Origin: a virus
Virus record (IMG/VR): IMGVR_UViG_3300042486_001390
Span: 1 to 64,000 of that record
Length of the DNA: 64,000 nucleotides
Reading direction: 5' to 3' (one strand)
Below are positions 46,230 to 53,303 of this stretch, piece by piece. The notes below the pieces were generated by a model. The model ran no database searches and was not told the origin of the DNA. It worked only from the letters and a program-made list of their open reading frames with translations. Positions within the stretch are counted from its first letter, which is position 1, and each line of letters opens with the position of its first letter. A program made the position numbers and the translations under genes.

Positions 46230-46415
46230 TAATAATTCCCAGTAAGCTTGCTCCTGTCCCTAATTCTTTCGTTGGCTTTTTGCCTAGAATCGCTAGTTCT
46301 TTAAATCAGGCGCAGAACCCCGCAGGGGAAAGAAGCAGAAACCTAAATCGTGAGGCTTGGGAATCGCCGTCCGTTTACGGCGGTGAGAGTGAAACTTCCG
46401 GGGTCACGGTTTCGA
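46230..46415 (+). mobile_element. IS200/IS605 tnpB 3'-end remnant
   Basis: AACCCCGCAGGGGAAAGAAG and TGAGGCTTGGGAATCGCCGT, with a CGCCGT/ACGGCG hairpin, resemble the 3' coding end, guide-RNA region and right end of cyanobacterial tnpB elements. The reading frame is broken. No transposase core remains. Identification rests on remembered element ends. Confidence 0.45.
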
Positions 46416-46422
46416 TCAACGG

Positions 46423-46923
46423 TCAGGACGGAGGGGGAAGGGGGCAAGGTTCCCCAGTGGGAATTGGGGAAGCGATCGAAGCCGATTGCTGTAACCTTAG
46501 CAGTCTTTCCATATTGTCTAGCCGTGATTTAATTGCCGCTATCTGATGATCGACTTGAAGCGACCTATCTCTGATTTTTTGATTAATATCCTTGATGTCG
46601 CCGTCAACAGCCAGAACCCAGTTGTCAAGCCGATCCTTTACAACCTCTATACTCGGTACATTATCGGGTAAGTGATTAGATAGCTTTTTTTCTATCGCAT
46701 CCTCACTAAATTTACTAGGTACGGTATCGAGTAACGGACTACCTACTAACTCAGGGTTATAGGCTAAAAGCTTCAATAATTCGATGATGCCAGTGCCAAG
46801 AGAAGGGAGCGTTTCCCCTTCCTTATCCTTACGGGTGATACCGTACTGGTTGCAGTACCCAGTAATAAAATCTTCTATGTCCTTTGGCAAATAGCAGGTT
46901 ACAGCCTTGTTGTTTGTGGTCAT
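46423..46923 (-). CDS. RHH-type DNA-binding protein with coiled coil
   Basis: A 166-residue protein. The head KAVTCYLPKDIEDFITGYCN followed by a short turn and GTGIIELLKLLAYNP is a ribbon-helix-helix pattern; residues 95-145 are a coiled coil (DNWVLAVDGDIKDINQKIRD); the tail is serine- and proline-rich. Such proteins in cyanobacterial plasmids and phages act as small partition or copy-control regulators. Repeated TTACCTAG/GGTAAGTGAC sites lie directly upstream and may be its binding sites. Confidence 0.6.
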   Translation of the reverse strand: MTTNNKAVTCYLPKDIEDFITGYCNQYGITRKDKEGETLPSLGTGIIELLKLLAYNPELVGSPLLDTVPSKFSEDAIEKKLSNHLPDNVPSIEVVKDRLDNWVLAVDGDIKDINQKIRDRSLQVDHQIAAIKSRLDNMERLLRLQQSASIASPIPTGEPCPLPPPS

Positions 46924-46934
46924 GGTAAGTTACC

Positions 46935-47072
46935 TAGCCGATTACTTTTTTAGTCTAACACCTTACCTTACTAGGGTAAGTGACCTATAAGATATAGTAA
47001 TGTTTTGTAGTCAATTACCTAGTAAAGTCTGATTAATGGGTAGTTGACTTAGGTAAGTGACTAGGGTATTAT
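46935..47072 (+). promoter_or_regulatory. Divergent promoter with repeated GGTAAGTGAC sites
   Basis: TTGACT (47044-47049), 17 bases, TATTAT (47067-47072) drives the rightward gene. The motifs GGTAAGTGAC, GTTACCTAG and TTACCTAGTAAAG occur at least five times in both orientations over 46925-47065, two inside the promoter spacer or at its edge. Suggests cooperative binding by a dimer-of-dimers regulator such as the RHH protein. Confidence 0.65.
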
Positions 47073-47141
47073 AGATACATAAGGGGTTGAGACACCACAG
47101 AAAACCCCGCAGAACCTAGAAAACTAAAGAGGATTAAAGAT

Positions 47142-47696
47142 ATGTTGTTCGCTAACAAGATTAACGAAGTTAATGCGTCTATTGCTGGCATTTCTCAAGA
47201 AATCGAAGATTTACAGTCCCGGATTGAAGCCTTACGGATCGAAAAGCTTGAGTTAGAACAGTATCAACAGCAACTCGGATCGGCGGAAAATGCCTCCGAG
47301 AGTGCGATCGAGCAGGTCAAAACTGCATTGGCTATGATTAAAGCCATTAGCCCAGCAGAACGAGAAACCTTCAAGGATGCCCTAATTAGCCTTTTTGATG
47401 AGGGTGACATTCCCTTACTGGCAAGCGCCGAACCCGAACCCGAACCGGAACCGTCGGATAATGAAAATAACCCCCCCAATGGGAACGGTCACAATGGCAA
47501 TGGTCACGGGCATATTGATGTGGAGTCTTTTGAGATAGGGGTCAGTGACCTCACAGCTTCCCTAAACAAAATGGGGATTAACGACCTACGAAAACTAGCC
47601 AAAAAACACCGACTAGATAGTAAGGGTGCAAAATTCATCCTGATTCACCGATTAATCGAGTCTGGCATCTCAGAAGCTGATCTAGTGGCAAGTTAA
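47142..47696 (+). CDS. Coiled-coil protein with C-terminal SAP-like domain
   Basis: A 184-residue protein. Coiled coil at 5-50 (EIEDLQSRIEALRIEKLELE), acidic repeat EPEPEPEPS with an asparagine/glycine-histidine linker around 95-125, and a SAP-like helical hairpin at 145-182 (INDLRKLAKKHRLDSKGAKF). SAP modules bind DNA. An AGAGGATTAAAGAT ribosome binding site precedes the start. Possibly a nucleoid- or replication-associated phage protein. Confidence 0.65.
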   Translation: MLFANKINEVNASIAGISQEIEDLQSRIEALRIEKLELEQYQQQLGSAENASESAIEQVKTALAMIKAISPAERETFKDALISLFDEGDIPLLASAEPEPEPEPSDNENNPPNGNGHNGNGHGHIDVESFEIGVSDLTASLNKMGINDLRKLAKKHRLDSKGAKFILIHRLIESGISEADLVAS

Positions 47697-47808
47697 AGCG
47701 ATAATCACCCCGACCGATCGCGACGGTCGGGTGCAATCCTCTAAACTAAACTATCTAAAATTCGGTTTGAAGGCTCTCAGTTTTACCGATGAGATGAAAA
47801 CCGACATT

Positions 47809-48102
47809 TCAAGTAAAATTCCAATTAAGAGAATTATCAAATCCTTGAATATCAGCAAGGGATTTTTCTCCTGATTGGGTAAGTCGATAGTATCTTTTTC
47901 TAGCACCGGCTCTATCGTTAGATCGCTCGGTTCCCCATCGAGATTTAATGAGTCCTTTTTCCTCTAATTTCTGAAATACAGGGTAAAACGAGCCAATATC
48001 AAGGCTTCTACCTTTAGTATTGGCTATAGATTCAATTATCTGTAATCCCGACAATTCTTTATTGTAGAGAGAGCGTAAAACAAGGATTTCTTTGTTTGTC
48101 AT
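47809..48102 (-). CDS. PadR-family transcriptional regulator
   Basis: A 97-residue winged-helix protein: ILVLRSLYNKELSGLQIIES, SLDIGSFYPVFQKLEEKGLI, RAGARKRYYRLTQSGEKSL. This is the full N-terminal PadR domain; the C-terminal dimer helix is short. The last 57 bases are duplicated at 46076-46132. A leftward operon with the two small genes upstream is likely. Confidence 0.85.
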   Translation of the reverse strand: MTNKEILVLRSLYNKELSGLQIIESIANTKGRSLDIGSFYPVFQKLEEKGLIKSRWGTERSNDRAGARKRYYRLTQSGEKSLADIQGFDNSLNWNFT

Positions 48103-48106
48103 TGCT

Positions 48107-48241
48107 TTAAAGTTTTCTAATCGGTCTTTTTCTGGGTGATTGTCGATCTTGAATTAAATCTTGGTTTTCCTCAAGGAAAGACTCTAGCTGATCATCGGGA
48201 ATTTCTCGGAACTCGCCAGTTTTCAATAAAACAGTAGCCAT
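48107..48241 (-). CDS. Small conserved protein
   Basis: A 44-residue protein from the ATG at 48241 (after AGGAGTTCGATTTACC): ATVLLKTGEFREIPDDQLES followed by an acidic helix and a basic tail. The longer frame upstream runs through the promoter and is not believed. A TATAAT inside a GCTATAATAGC palindrome lies about 40 bases upstream. Four bases before the PadR gene. Confidence 0.55.
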   Translation of the reverse strand: MATVLLKTGEFREIPDDQLESFLEENQDLIQDRQSPRKRPIRKL

Positions 48242-48269
48242 GGTAAATCGAACTCCTGAATATTCGTCT

Positions 48270-48355
48270 CGATCGCTATTATAGCAGTGACTTGACATTG
48301 GCTCATAAAGGCTCATAACTTGGCTCATAAAGGCTCATAACGGCTTTATGAGCCT
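48270..48355 (-). promoter_or_regulatory. Promoter with five TTATGAGCC sites
   Basis: Minus-strand TTATGAGCC occurs five times between about 48298 and 48355, including two tandem 22-base units and one inverted pair. Directly downstream is a TATAAT -10. The array sits where an activator or repressor would act, between the 48346-48600 gene and the 48241 gene. Confidence 0.7.
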
Positions 48356-48600
48356 TTTGTATAAAAGGTTGCACGGCGCATACCATGCTGGTTTAAGCGA
48401 CCTTGTTGTTTGAGCTTCTGTAACAGTTTAGAGGCTTGATCTTTGGTTAGACGACAGAGATACATCACATCCGATCGCTTGATTTGCCCATGTTGAGCGG
48501 CGTAGTTAAGGACGAACTGCTCATTTTGGAGATTTGAAAAGCCTATTTGTCGAGCGTACTCAGTTTTTTGTCCTGCGGATTGATAGACGATTGAGAGCAA
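48346..48600 (-). CDS. Winged-helix DNA-binding protein
   Basis: An 84-residue protein, probably started at a TTG (48600). NEQFVLNYAAQHGQIKRSDV then LCRLTKDQASKLLQKLKQQG and a C-terminal wing (LNQHGMRRATFYTKG) make a complete winged helix. Its end borders the TTATGAGCC site array, so autoregulation and control of the PadR operon are plausible. Confidence 0.65.
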   Translation of the reverse strand: MLSIVYQSAGQKTEYARQIGFSNLQNEQFVLNYAAQHGQIKRSDVMYLCRLTKDQASKLLQKLKQQGRLNQHGMRRATFYTKGS

Positions 48601-48647
48601 AAACTCTACTCTAGAGGAACAAATCGAGTTAATGGGGGGATATTAAG

Positions 48648-48679
48648 TAAAAAGCAGTAAACAACCTTGTTTACTGCTA
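48648..48679 (-). terminator. Rho-independent terminator
   Basis: Twelve-base arms AGCAGTAAACAA/TTGTTTACTGCT with a two-base loop, followed on the minus strand by TTTTTACTT. It stops leftward transcription coming out of the gene-free region. Confidence 0.8.
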
Positions 48680-48699
48680 AAATAAAAAACAATTGAAAT

Positions 48700-48761
48700 T
48701 GACACCATAAATGGTACATAACTGATAAAGCTAACCCCTGTAGTCTCTACAGGGGTTTTTT
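48700..48761 (+). promoter_or_regulatory. Promoter immediately followed by a terminator
   Basis: TTGACA (48700-48705), 17 bases, TGATAA (48723-48728), with an ACCATAAATGGT palindrome in the spacer. At the expected transcription start (about 48735) begins a perfect hairpin CCCCTGTAG/CTACAGGGG with TTTTTT. Any transcript would be about 27 bases. Confidence 0.6.
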
Positions 48762-48843
48762 GTTGTCTAATGTTCGGAGCTTGTTGTCTAATGTTCGGAG
48801 CTTGGTGGGTAATGTTCGGAGCTTGTTGTCTAATGTTCGGAGC
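48760..48843 (+). repeat. Four 21-bp iterons
   Basis: Four head-to-tail units of 21 bases (48760-48780, 48781-48801, 48802-48822, 48823-48843). Each ends AATGTTCGGAGC; units 1, 2 and 4 are identical and unit 3 differs in the first half (TTGGTGGGT). Directly repeated, helically phased sites of about 21 bp are typical of initiator-binding iterons. Confidence 0.9.
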
Positions 48844-48850
48844 TTGGCTG

Positions 48851-49530
48851 ATTGTTAGATTGTTAATAGATTGTAGATAAGGATATCTACAATGGAAGTC
48901 TTGATATATATAGGGTTCAGACTTTGTTGATGTTGTTAACGCTATCCCCCAATATTATTTTTTGTGTTCTTATTGCTGACCTCGATTAATTAGATTGTTA
49001 GTTTGTAAATAGGTTGTAAATACCCTTATTAACAAAGATAAAAAGGATAAAAGTATTGATATATATAGCTTTCATTATTTCTTTACCTCTTTGTTGATAT
49101 TGTTGATGATTACCCCGTGTGTATTTTTTGCCTTATTGTTGAGCCTGTTTCTTTTTATTGTTGACCTTGTTTGTTTTCTTTATCTTTTTCTCCTCCTATA
49201 AGGCATCGACAATATCTACAAAGTCTCAAACCTAGTCAAGGTAAAGGTTTCGATTGTTAATAACCTTATTAACAATCGAATTACAAAAGAACAAATTAGC
49301 GATAAAACACTTCTCGACACTAAAATTCTCTGATTAGCCAAAAATACGGCATTTTGTCAATAGAGTCGGTTTTGCATTTAATGACTTTTTATTGCTGACT
49401 TTGCTGTATATCTTCTTTTCTCTCTTTTCCTCTATAAGGCATCGACAATATCTACAAAGTCTCAAACCTATACCCTGTAAAGCTTTCGATTGTAGATAAG
49501 GTTATCTACAATCTATTTACAATCTAACAA
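48851..49530 (+). repeat. Gene-free stretch with four dispersed repeats
   Basis: Type B copies at about 48851-48990 and 48990-49150, type A copies at 49191-49290 and 49411-49525. All are AT-rich with TTGTAGATAAGG/ATCTACAA palindromes. No reading frame is convincing. Together with the iterons this is the best candidate origin or control region. Confidence 0.65.
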
Positions 49531-49577
49531 TCGCTCTGTAGTATTTGTAGTATATGTAATACGGATAGATAAAAAAA

Positions 49578-49698
49578 TACCGCTCCCTCGTAGGGCGGTA
49601 ATCCAAGTCAATCTTTAAAAAAATTTTCTCATAGTCTTAATAGAATTGTCAAGACAAAAAATAGCCGCGCTCCCGGGTGCGGTATAAAAGAGCGCGGC
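49578..49698. terminator. Two hairpins before the tail fibre operon
   Basis: The first (49581-49603 region, arms TACCGC...AGGGCGGTA) is followed on the minus strand by ATTTTTTT and works as a leftward terminator. The second has GC-rich arms GCCGCGCTC/GAGCGCGGC (49663-49671 and 49690-49698) and no T-run; it may structure the leader of the rightward genes. A TATAAT lies at 49751-49756. Confidence 0.6.
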
Positions 49699-49781
49699 GG
49701 TATAAATTATGTTTTCCTTTTAAGTATATCTCAAAAAAGAAAATTTAATATATAATACAATAAACAGTACAGAACTTATTG

Positions 49782-50240
49782 ATGCCCCAAAAAGTCCTCA
49801 CAGGCAATCTCTATTTAATAGGGCAGTCGTATCCTACGATTGCCAGTGAAACTGTTATTGAGATTAAGCAGGGAACGACTTGGGATGAGGAGTTTTATGT
49901 TCAAGGAGATATTACGGCATGGAACATTAACTTCTATATTGCCAAACAATCAGGCGAGACTAGAATAGCTACTGGTCGGATCGAGGGGTTGCAATTTGGA
50001 GATTTTACGGTAGAGGGAACTGAATATGAAAATTACACTTATTTTAAGTTGATTGTCGATAGTAATATTACGGCTGAAATGGATATTACTCCAATTGCAA
50101 TCAAAGAAATACTCCAACCGAAAGCAGGAAGAGACTACTGGCAAGCTGACTTAGAGGCTTCTAGAACAATTGCTAGTAAATTGATAGTCCAACCTTTAGC
50201 TTTTGATTTAACTCCTGTAGTGGTGAGGGGGCAAGTCTGA
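49782..50240 (+). CDS. Probable tail/baseplate protein
   Basis: A 152-residue beta-rich protein from the ATG at 49782. TVIEIKQGTTWDEEFYVQGD and the later EILQPKAGRDYWQADLEA pattern resemble the small upper-baseplate or fibre-attachment proteins that open tail fibre operons. It overlaps the next gene by one base. Confidence 0.55.
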   Translation: MPQKVLTGNLYLIGQSYPTIASETVIEIKQGTTWDEEFYVQGDITAWNINFYIAKQSGETRIATGRIEGLQFGDFTVEGTEYENYTYFKLIVDSNITAEMDITPIAIKEILQPKAGRDYWQADLEASRTIASKLIVQPLAFDLTPVVVRGQV

Positions 50241-50710
50241 TGGCGGTAATTATTCAGTCCTCTGGTGCGATAGCGGAAATAACAGGCATCTCTCAAAAGG
50301 TAATTCTTTCAGCTACTTTAGGGAATGCCGGCTGGTCTCCTATTCTTTCTTTAATTTCTGACGGCAATCGTCGGGTACTGCAAGTATCTGATTGGGTAGG
50401 CGGTTCTGGTTCGCCACCGGCTATTGGTGGGTATATTGGGAATAATGGCATAGTTCTATCGATTACCGATGCGATTAATATTCGTGGCGAAAAAGGTGAG
50501 CAGGGAGAGCCAAGTCCTTCCTATCTACACACTCAATCCACTAATTCAGATAGTTGGCTAATTAACCATAATTTAAATGCCTATCCTCAAATTCAATTAT
50601 TTAGTTTAGGTTGGGTTAAAATTTATGCCGATGAACAGCATTTATCTTTGAATACTACCCAAGTTTCTTTTTCGTATCCTGCTGTAGGATACGCGATTCT
50701 TTCTTTATAG
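50240..50710 (+). CDS. Fibre-type protein with a short collagen-like stretch
   Basis: A 156-residue protein. The middle carries RGEKGEQGEPSPSY, a short collagen-like run, followed by DSWLINHNLNAYPQIQLFSL and a beta-rich end (VSFSYPAVGYAILSL) similar to C-terminal domains of phage fibres. Part of a plus-strand structural operon. Confidence 0.65.
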   Translation: MAVIIQSSGAIAEITGISQKVILSATLGNAGWSPILSLISDGNRRVLQVSDWVGGSGSPPAIGGYIGNNGIVLSITDAINIRGEKGEQGEPSPSYLHTQSTNSDSWLINHNLNAYPQIQLFSLGWVKIYADEQHLSLNTTQVSFSYPAVGYAILSL

Positions 50711-50719
50711 AGGTAAATT

Positions 50720-51514
50720 ATGCCCCGATTTGATAACAACCTTACGTTTGCTCCTAATTCGACGGCAAAAGTCCCTAATCCACAGAGTGCAAACGACGCT
50801 GTAAATCTTGGATTTATAGAAGATTATTTTACTGGATTAAATGAGAAGGCGGCGGTTTTAGCTTCATCCTCTGGTAATATCAATTTAGATGCTCCAGGAT
50901 CGACTATTGGGGGAGTAACGATGTCCCTTAATGGCCGTTTTTTAGCACCTAGTCAAACAAATAACACTCAAAACGGGATTTATATTTGGAACGGGGCTTC
51001 TGTACCAGCAACGCGAAGTTCTGATGCAAATACTTCTACTGAGTTAAATAATGCCACTGTTTATGTTCCCGATTCTACGGGAACAACTATCGGTGCGACT
51101 TATCGACAAATTACCCGAAATCCAATAATAGGAACCGATCCGATTATCTGGACTATTTACGGAAATTCTGTCCCTGATGCAACGACAACTACTCCGGGAA
51201 GAGTAACTTTAGCATCCTCGACAAATATTAATAACAATACCGATGTAGGTAAAGTTGTTACTGTGGAAGCTTTGCTAGGTTCAAATGTAATTAAACGACA
51301 AGCTAAAGCCACAATTGGCAATGGCACTGACAGCACTTTCCCTATCAGCCACACGTTTAATACTTTTGATGTTGATGTAAAAGTCCGCAGAACTGCTGGC
51401 GATCGAGCCGATGTATATCCAGATATTACAAGGCCAACTACTGGATCAATTACGGTTACTTTTAGCTATGTTCCGACTGCTGGAGAGTTTACTGTATTGC
51501 TAGAGGCTTATTGA
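50720..51514 (+). CDS. Tail fibre / spike protein
   Basis: A 264-residue protein with a conserved phage-fibre beginning: PRFDNNLTFAPNSTAKVPNP and LNEKAAVLASSSGNINLDAP, then GRFLAPSQTNNTQNGIYIWN and a threonine-rich beta region ending SITVTFSYVPTAGEFTVLLE. An AGAGGTAAATT ribosome binding site precedes it. Likely exposed at the tail tip. Confidence 0.75.
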   Translation: MPRFDNNLTFAPNSTAKVPNPQSANDAVNLGFIEDYFTGLNEKAAVLASSSGNINLDAPGSTIGGVTMSLNGRFLAPSQTNNTQNGIYIWNGASVPATRSSDANTSTELNNATVYVPDSTGTTIGATYRQITRNPIIGTDPIIWTIYGNSVPDATTTTPGRVTLASSTNINNNTDVGKVVTVEALLGSNVIKRQAKATIGNGTDSTFPISHTFNTFDVDVKVRRTAGDRADVYPDITRPTTGSITVTFSYVPTAGEFTVLLEAY

Positions 51515-51515
51515 T

Positions 51516-51926
51516 GTGGCAGAAAACGCAGGGATAATTACTAAACTCCAGGATTTTGTTGACGTTAATTGGGTTGCTAGTCGGTTGCAAAGCGAGATAG
51601 TAACTATTACGAACATTTCTGCTGCACAGCAAATTCCTGTTGCTTCTTTTCTAAGAGAAATTACTCTTTTAGAAGTGCGAAATTTGCGTACAACCGTGGG
51701 AAGTGCTACAATGACTTTTAGCTTTGGTAGTGGTGCTTCTTTTGGGGCAATACCAGGACTATCTAACCTATCTCTTACTACTGCCCGGGCTAATTTTACA
51801 GTATCTGGACAAGGACAAATTATTACTACTGCTCAAGAAATTCGATTCGATATTACCAGTGTTACTGGCGGACCATTGAGTATCCCCTTTTTGTTAATTT
51901 TTCGCGAAACACCGTCGCTAACTTAA
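51516..51926 (+). CDS. Small structural protein
   Basis: A 136-residue beta-rich protein, probably started with GTG one base after the previous stop. Strands rich in threonine and serine (TMTFSFGSGASFGAIPGLSN) suggest a virion beta sandwich. No recognised family. Confidence 0.55.
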   Translation: MAENAGIITKLQDFVDVNWVASRLQSEIVTITNISAAQQIPVASFLREITLLEVRNLRTTVGSATMTFSFGSGASFGAIPGLSNLSLTTARANFTVSGQGQIITTAQEIRFDITSVTGGPLSIPFLLIFRETPSLT

Positions 51927-52358
51927 ATGCCTAATAGTTTAACTGCCCAAAGTTTATTCCTAAATAGTCCCGAATATATTGAAAGATACCAAATTGCATT
52001 AACAAATGTTTCTGGGTCTTTCAATGGAATGTCAACTGATCCAGCTTTTTTCGGTAATCAAATCAAGCCTAGTTTAATCGATGATGAATCTGTCCGATTT
52101 TATGTTTACAAAAGGATTTTATCAGAAATGATCGTTTTTAATCCTTATGTTAAATTAAATGTGGCTAAATTGGGAATGACGGCATCAGTCTTTGGAGAAA
52201 CTCCAAGACTTACTATTTCTGTTAATAGCGAAGGGAAATTAAATCCGATTTCTGAATCGGATATTTTGCAAGCAGTAATAGAACAATTCAACGACGAGAA
52301 TCTGTTAGCTCAATTGCTAAATCAAAATATTCTCAAAGTGTCTGCGGTTTTTAATTAA
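51927..52358 (+). CDS. Structural operon protein
   Basis: A 143-residue protein starting directly after the previous stop and overlapping the next start by one base. The N-terminal half is helical, the C-terminal half has an acidic tail (EQFNDENLLAQLLNQNILKV). Function unknown; position suggests a fibre chaperone or minor virion protein. Confidence 0.55.
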   Translation: MPNSLTAQSLFLNSPEYIERYQIALTNVSGSFNGMSTDPAFFGNQIKPSLIDDESVRFYVYKRILSEMIVFNPYVKLNVAKLGMTASVFGETPRLTISVNSEGKLNPISESDILQAVIEQFNDENLLAQLLNQNILKVSAVFN

Positions 52359-53095
52359 TGCTAATAATTGACGCTAGTCCCCCATTGTGGACACCCGCAA
52401 ATCTACCTGGGCTTTCGGTGTGGTTTGATGCAGCGGACCTGGCCACCATCACGGCGAGCAGTGGCGGCGGTGTGACCGAGTGGCGCGACAAAAGCGGGTT
52501 TCAACGTAATGTGTCCGTGCCATCCGTGTCCAATAGCCCGACCCTGCGACAGAATGTCCAAAACGGCTTGCCGGCCATCGACTGGGGGGCAGCGATAAAT
52601 AACAGAGGGCTGCGGCGCATCTCTGGGCTGTCCGGTTTCAATCCGACCCGATATTTGATTGTCGCCCATTACGAAGGGCCGAACCCGTTCAGTGAGTATG
52701 GCGGTTTGGTTTGCCACCAATTCAACGCAACGACCGATGCTATTCTCACGCAAAACTTCGGCGCCGGATGGTACGCTGGCTCATTTTTCCATAACGGCAA
52801 CCCCACGGCGACCAGCGCGGCTCTTCCGACGATCAGCCAGCCTTTCGTTGTAGCGTCAAATTTCGCGCATAGTGCCAACAGAACCAGTCTCTTTATCGGC
52901 AATGATCGGTTTTTACCGGGGCTTTCGCGCGGCTGGCGCGGCAAGATTTTCGAGGTCGTGGGGATAGATTTCGTCTGGTCGGGCGCAGAGCGCGCCCGAG
53001 CGGAAGGATACGCATCATGGAAATGGGGCCTCGTCGCTAACCTGCCCGCCACGCACCCGTTCAAAAACCGTCCGCCTCTTGTGTCTGATATTTAA
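52358..53095 (+). CDS. GC-rich adhesin / lectin-like tail protein
   Basis: A 245-residue protein whose fold looks like a LamG/concanavalin-type sandwich: LPGLSVWFDAADLATITASS, VTEWRDKSGFQRNVSVPSV and a C-terminal ARAEGYASWKWGLVANLPAT. This family is common in proteobacterial phages as receptor-binding modules. From about 52380 the DNA is clearly GC-rich while neighbours are AT-rich, and many codons end in G or C. A fragment of an AT-rich relative follows at 53133. Recent import from a high-GC donor is likely. Confidence 0.75.
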   Translation: MLIIDASPPLWTPANLPGLSVWFDAADLATITASSGGGVTEWRDKSGFQRNVSVPSVSNSPTLRQNVQNGLPAIDWGAAINNRGLRRISGLSGFNPTRYLIVAHYEGPNPFSEYGGLVCHQFNATTDAILTQNFGAGWYAGSFFHNGNPTATSAALPTISQPFVVASNFAHSANRTSLFIGNDRFLPGLSRGWRGKIFEVVGIDFVWSGAERARAEGYASWKWGLVANLPATHPFKNRPPLVSDI

Positions 53096-53132
53096 GGTAA
53101 AATAAAATCAGAAAATATTTGGAGAATTTAAA

Positions 53133-53303
53133 TTGAATTACAGAAAATATTTAGCTGGAATTAGTATTCCACCAGCAGAAGTTATCACATGGCAAGATAA
53201 GAGTGGCAATAATAACCACCTTTTACCACAACCGAAAAAAGGTGGCATCAACGGCTTTCTGTCTTATCGAGCGATGCTGTTAAATATCATCCCATCCCGT
53301 TAA
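53133..53303 (+). pseudogene. Remnant of an AT-rich LamG-like adhesin
   Basis: A 56-residue frame from a TTG with a GGAG ribosome binding site reads IPPAEVITWQDKSGNNNHLL. WQDKSGNNNH matches WRDKSGFQRN of the complete adhesin just upstream. It then runs into the 3' end of nrdB and stops. Interpreted as what is left of the gene that the GC-rich one replaced. Confidence 0.65.

Noticed and set aside
46280-46546. Plus frames of 88 and 60 residues
   Set aside because: They translate the tnpB-end remnant and the antisense of the RHH gene tail.
47767-47812. Possible IS200/IS605 end before the PadR gene
   Set aside because: Only a weak stem and partial motif; not enough to annotate.
52403-53064. Minus and plus frames inside the GC-rich adhesin
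   Set aside because: GC-rich DNA has few stops in other frames; the 245-residue plus frame carries the family motifs.
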